Assembly: GCA_965215825.1 (NCBI GenBank)
Contig: CBDCEM010000003.1
Location: 4,340,001 to 4,404,000 of the forward strand
Source: JAWPMT01 sp965215825
GTDB lineage: Bacteria > Bacteroidota > Bacteroidia > Cytophagales > Cyclobacteriaceae
Length of the DNA stretch: 64,000 nucleotides
Direction: 5' to 3'
Shown: positions 60,815 to 64,000 of the stretch, in pieces
How the letters are laid out: every line of letters starts with the position of its first letter
How positions within the stretch are numbered: position 1 is the stretch's first letter
Program-made: the position numbers and the translations under genes
Notes under the pieces: generated by a model
Seen by the model: only the letters and a program-made list of their open reading frames with translations
The model's database searches: none
What the model was told of the DNA's origin: nothing

Positions 60815-61600
60815 TCAGCCTAATTTAAAGTCAACTTTTGCTAGTCGACTTCCATACCAGGAGAATGCTTCTCCATCCACCAATTGAGTAAGTGATTCTG
60901 GAAACAAGCTTTTGAATTCTTCCTTATGGCTCTCTTTGAATGGAAAGGGTTCAGAACTTAGAAAAACACGGTCTGCATTTAGTTTTCTCAAAATATATTC
61001 ATCTATTTCAGGATAACGCTTCTGTAGAACAGCATTTTCATAACCCAGATATTCAAGAATAGAATTAATATAAGTTCCTCTACCTGCTACCATGTAAGGC
61101 TTTTTCCATATCATATAAATTACTCTTCCTGAATACTTTCGATGGTGACGAGCAAAATTGCGTCGTACGCGTCGAATCCAGGAGGCTGCCTCTTCTCGTT
61201 TCCCCGTAATCGCACCTAAGGCAATCATCATCTCGAAATTCTGCTCCAGATTCAAAATATCACTCATCCAAACTGGATATCGACTAGATAGATTCTCAAT
61301 ACCCTCCTGATAATTCTCTTCCTTGTTACCAATAATCAAATCTGGTTTGAGTGAAGCAATCTTCTCAAAGTCAAAGTTCTTCGTTCCCCCCACCCTTTCA
61401 ATATTACGCACCGTTTCTATTGGATGGATGCAAAACTTTGTTCTACCTACCAGACGGCTTCCCAGTCCAAGATCTACCAAATATTCAGTAATAGAAGGAA
61501 CAAGAGAAATGATCCTTTGAGGCGTGTGATTTAACTCAATTTCACGCCCCATTTGATCGCTGATTGACCAATTACTTGATGTATCGGAAGTCTTGTCCAT
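60815..61600 (-). CDS. BtuF-like helical-backbone metal/cobalamin receptor, no signal peptide
   Basis: A 261-residue protein of the type III periplasmic binding fold (helical-backbone metal receptor). The typical start is SDQMGREIELNHTPQRIISLVPSITEYLVDLG, with GTKNFDFEKIASLKPDLIIG and SILEYLGYENAV in the second lobe. It has no signal peptide or lipobox, so it may stay in the cytoplasm, or be exported in another way. I start at the ATG at 61600; a TTG at 61606 is also in frame. It overlaps the upstream M42 peptidase gene by 29 bases. Confidence 0.8.
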   Translation of the reverse strand: MDKTSDTSSNWSISDQMGREIELNHTPQRIISLVPSITEYLVDLGLGSRLVGRTKFCIHPIETVRNIERVGGTKNFDFEKIASLKPDLIIGNKEENYQEGIENLSSRYPVWMSDILNLEQNFEMMIALGAITGKREEAASWIRRVRRNFARHHRKYSGRVIYMIWKKPYMVAGRGTYINSILEYLGYENAVLQKRYPEIDEYILRKLNADRVFLSSEPFPFKESHKEEFKSLFPESLTQLVDGEAFSWYGSRLAKVDFKLG

Positions 61601-62639
61601 TATCAATCTTCAACAAGGTTTCGTAGATCAGGTTGATCACGTTTTGCACATCTGATTTATCAACTGTTTCCACTGTTGTGTGCATATACTTTAGTGGCAG
61701 GGAGATTAACGCAGAAGCAACACCTTTTCCTGAATACGCAAAAGCATCTGTGTCCGTTCCGGTAAAGCGTGATGAAGCGAGTCTTTGAAAAGGTATCTCT
61801 TTCTCTTCAGCGACGGAAATGATCATGTCACGCAGATTATTTTGTACGGCTGGTGCATAAGACAAAGTAGGTCCCTTTCCAGTGGAAATATCTCCACTTT
61901 TCACCTTATCATACATTGGGGAGTTCGTATCGTGGGTCACATCAGTAACAATTGCAACATTTGGTTCGATTGCTCTTGAAATCATCTCTGCCCCTCTCAA
62001 ACCTATTTCCTCTTGCACGGCATTGACGATATACAGGCCAAACGGCAATTTGACTCCATTCTCACTTATTCTACGAGCCACCTCAGCAATCATAAAGCCT
62101 CCCATTCGATTATCCAATGCTCTACCAACAAGGTATTTCTCGTTGAGTTCCATCAACTCGTCATCAAACGTAATCACCGAACCGACATGAATACCCATTT
62201 CTTCAACCTCTTCTTTGGAGCTGGCTCCCACATCGATGAATATATTTTTCAAGCTTGGAGCGTCCTCTTTGTCCTTTCGCACATGAATAGCGGGCCATCC
62301 AAAAACGCCTTTTACAACACCATTCTTAGTATGAATATTTACTCTTTTTGAGGGAGCAATTTGGTGGTCAGAACCACCGTTTCTAATGACATAGATATAA
62401 CCCTTGTCGTTGATATAGTTGACAAACCACGAAATTTCGTCTGCATGCCCTTCAATAACAACCTTGTATTCATGATCCGGATTAATGACTCCAACGGCGG
62501 TACCATACACATCTGTGAACTGGTCATCAATATATGGTTTGAGGTAATCCAGCCAGATTTGCTGACCACTCGATTCGAATCCAGTAGGTGATGCGTTATT
62601 GAGGTAGTTATATAGAAATTCCTTGCTTTTACTATCCAT
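61572..62639 (-). CDS. M42 family metallopeptidase
   Basis: A 355-residue co-catalytic zinc aminopeptidase. The metal ligands are in EGHADEISW (H65, D67), GRALDNRMGG (about D179) and VQEEIGLRGAE (catalytic and ligand Glu about 213). GTDTDAFAYSGKG near the C-terminus is typical, holding the last Asp. It is cytoplasmic, forming large tetrahedral assemblies in known members. The 3' end overlaps a BtuF-like gene, suggesting a two-gene operon. Confidence 0.94.
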   Translation of the reverse strand: MDSKSKEFLYNYLNNASPTGFESSGQQIWLDYLKPYIDDQFTDVYGTAVGVINPDHEYKVVIEGHADEISWFVNYINDKGYIYVIRNGGSDHQIAPSKRVNIHTKNGVVKGVFGWPAIHVRKDKEDAPSLKNIFIDVGASSKEEVEEMGIHVGSVITFDDELMELNEKYLVGRALDNRMGGFMIAEVARRISENGVKLPFGLYIVNAVQEEIGLRGAEMISRAIEPNVAIVTDVTHDTNSPMYDKVKSGDISTGKGPTLSYAPAVQNNLRDMIISVAEEKEIPFQRLASSRFTGTDTDAFAYSGKGVASALISLPLKYMHTTVETVDKSDVQNVINLIYETLLKIDNGQDFRYIK

Positions 62640-62851
62640 TAAGATCGTATTTCATATTTATTAGGCACGAAATTTAAACAACGCTGCCAAGACCAGAATC
62701 ATAAACTATGATTCAATGGGAAAATATGTAGTTAGATGGAGAACATTCCCTGGAAAGGATGAAAGAAACGTACTGCACAAACAAAAAAACCAGACACATC
62801 TCCACATCGGCCTCAGATTAGGATTCAAAATATGAACGCCAGGCCTTCCAA

Positions 62852-63391
62852 TCAGAAGATTGTCCCTATACCAAATTCAAAACCTTGCCCGGTGTTTATG
62901 GCCAGCAATCCCTGGATATTCTTGAACAAATAAAATTCAATCCCAATAGCCACGTCCATGCGAGTCTCCCAGATCAATTCTTCATGATCCACCTCAATAA
63001 TCCTTTCTTGCCCTATGCCAGGGTAATAAAACGTGGCAGAGTACCGTTCCTGAAACCCATAACCTAACTGACCCTCCACATACCAATTGGCCTTGGGGTT
63101 CATGGGTTTACGATATTTGGCGTAAGCCTGTAAGGCCGCTCTAATCACTCTATGAGCATGAAATTCATAAGAAGGCCGTAACCCCACAGATAAATTGGGC
63201 TTGATTACGCGCCCGACTTCTAAAGAAAAACGAGCGCCACCGCTAGCCTCGTCTACGGTGTATTTTTTAAATACAGGGGTTCCATAAGCTACCAGTTCCC
63301 AGTTGTGGGAGAATGTAGCCTGGATTTCCTGAGCGAAGGAAAGAGAAGTAACAAACAATAAAATGCAGCTTAGTTTAATTTGATTCATCAT
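62852..63391 (-). CDS. Small outer-membrane beta-barrel-like protein (copy 1)
   Basis: A 179-residue protein with a signal peptide (KLSCILLFVTSLSFAQ) and barrel-like strands (ARFSLEVGRVIKPNLSVGLRPSYEF, WYVEGQLGYGF, GIEFYLFKN) with terminal aromatic-Phe (GIGTIF). Function is unknown. It is a distant tandem paralogue of the gene immediately upstream (63404), with similar strand order. No family name is assigned. Confidence 0.65.
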   Translation of the reverse strand: MMNQIKLSCILLFVTSLSFAQEIQATFSHNWELVAYGTPVFKKYTVDEASGGARFSLEVGRVIKPNLSVGLRPSYEFHAHRVIRAALQAYAKYRKPMNPKANWYVEGQLGYGFQERYSATFYYPGIGQERIIEVDHEELIWETRMDVAIGIEFYLFKNIQGLLAINTGQGFEFGIGTIF

Positions 63392-63403
63392 GGTTTGGTT
63401 GTT

Positions 63404-63940
63404 TTAAAAGTTGTATCGCGCGCCAAGACCGACGCCTTCCATCAAGTTCACATTGACCAGAGCACCCCAATGTTCCGAAATCAAGTATTCGAATCCGATG
63501 GTCACGTCGGATCTGAATTGATCCCTTCTCCCTTCCCGGACACCAGAAATGACCCAGTCACCCTCAACAAAATCAAAGTCCTTTCGAGTATAAGTAGACC
63601 ATTCATAACCGGCATCTCCCTGGACATACCAGAAGAAGTCTTCTGCAATGGACTTACGAAACTTAATGTAAACCTGAGCAAAGACAGACTTTCCATTGGC
63701 AGCTATGGAAGATTCTGCTCCTACAATGAGCACGCGATTTAAATGGTATCCAACCTGTATCGCACTCCTTCCCTGACGGGCTCTTTCTCCAGCGGAATGG
63801 GCAAGCTTAGCATTGCTGGAAAGTACAATTTCCCACCGCTTCAATTTTACTTTTGGGTCAGGGTCGGATTCCGGTCGATCTTGAGCTGAAATGATAAATG
63901 AACTAAAAACAAAAACGAAATAGGTTGTTATGGCTTTCAT
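63404..63940 (-). CDS. Small outer-membrane beta-barrel-like protein (copy 2)
   Basis: A 178-residue protein with a signal peptide (YFVFVFSSFIISAQ) and barrel-like strands (SAIQVGYHLNRVLIVGAE, WYVQGDAGYEW, TIGFEYLISEHWGALVNVNL, ending ARYNF). The block WYVxGxxGY is shared with the downstream gene, as is the alternating strand pattern near the end, so the pair arose by duplication and then diverged. It lies 12 bases upstream of copy 1, in the same operon. Function unknown. Confidence 0.65.
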   Translation of the reverse strand: MKAITTYFVFVFSSFIISAQDRPESDPDPKVKLKRWEIVLSSNAKLAHSAGERARQGRSAIQVGYHLNRVLIVGAESSIAANGKSVFAQVYIKFRKSIAEDFFWYVQGDAGYEWSTYTRKDFDFVEGDWVISGVREGRRDQFRSDVTIGFEYLISEHWGALVNVNLMEGVGLGARYNF

Positions 63941-64000
63941 ACCTATAAATACGACGCACCATAACCGCTTAGTTTATTCCACTATGAAATTCTTGAAAAA

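Noticed and set aside
1..64000. tRNA, rRNA or CRISPR arrays
   Set aside because: No cloverleaf-like segment, rRNA core or regularly spaced direct repeat was recognised when reading the intergenic stretches; a dedicated tRNA/CRISPR search was not possible.

Overview
The window looks like chromosome of a Bacteroidota bacterium, most likely order Cytophagales. The evidence is a complete Na+-NQR A-E block, two giant proteins with the gliding-motility-type C-terminal sorting domain of the type IX secretion system, a b558-type succinate dehydrogenase, families largely confined to Bacteroidota (DUF4199, DUF6261, DUF6268, DUF6588), TAnnTTTG-type -7 boxes, moderate-to-low GC and frequent TTG/GTG starts. 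No rRNA, tRNA, CRISPR array, prophage or intact insertion sequence was seen. Most of it reads as housekeeping genes interleaved with envelope and accessory genes.

Layout. 0.1-2.7 kb: LuxR-type regulator with a probably broken N-terminus, a DUF4199 membrane protein, a DUF6261 protein and a small membrane protein. 2.5-7.2 kb (minus): nqrA-E without nqrF. 7.3-9.9 kb (minus): fabD, an unlisted 52-residue lipoprotein gene, cmk and ispH, tightly overlapped. 10-16.3 kb (minus): two paralogous ~960-residue secreted fibronectin-III/CHU_C proteins and a DCC-family thiol protein. 16.5-20.5 kb (plus): sdhC-sdhA-[four-helix-bundle gene]-sdhB. 20.6-23.8 kb (minus): LysM amidase, an SbtB-like PII protein with the bicarbonate transporter SbtA, a small exported protein and a CHAT-domain remnant. 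24-29.4 kb (minus): two-subunit molybdopterin oxidoreductase, a Dabb protein with a beta-barrel partner, and a fatty-acid desaturase. 29.7-32 kb (minus): small basic proteins and a DEAD-box helicase.

32-45 kb: DoxX-like protein, two tandem S41-type lipoproteins and an ABC-F ATPase (plus); a tyrosinase lipoprotein and a PadR-controlled MacB/FtsX-like permease (minus); an AddB-like nuclease and an unknown exported protein (plus). 45.3-52 kb: the classical MoxR/DUF58/DUF4350/DUF4129/SpoIIM cluster divergent from an RDD-protein gene and a glycosyltransferase. 53-64 kb: rsgA-waaA, a lipoprotein and DUF6588 barrel pair, an LMW-phosphatase and fructosamine-kinase pair, aspartate kinase, fbp, an M42 peptidase with a BtuF-like protein, and two small outer-membrane proteins.

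Functionally the window combines respiratory energy conservation (Na+-NQR, SDH), envelope building (fabD, waaA, desaturase), T9SS-secreted surface proteins and possible protein repair (fructosamine kinase with phosphatase). The features that most merit a second look are the SbtA/SbtB pair, the palindromic double operator upstream of padR, the hidden lipoprotein gene between fabD and cmk, the CHAT/antitoxin-like deletion scar, the tyrosinase lipoprotein, and the four-helix cassette inside the sdh operon. I saw no clearly new multi-gene system.
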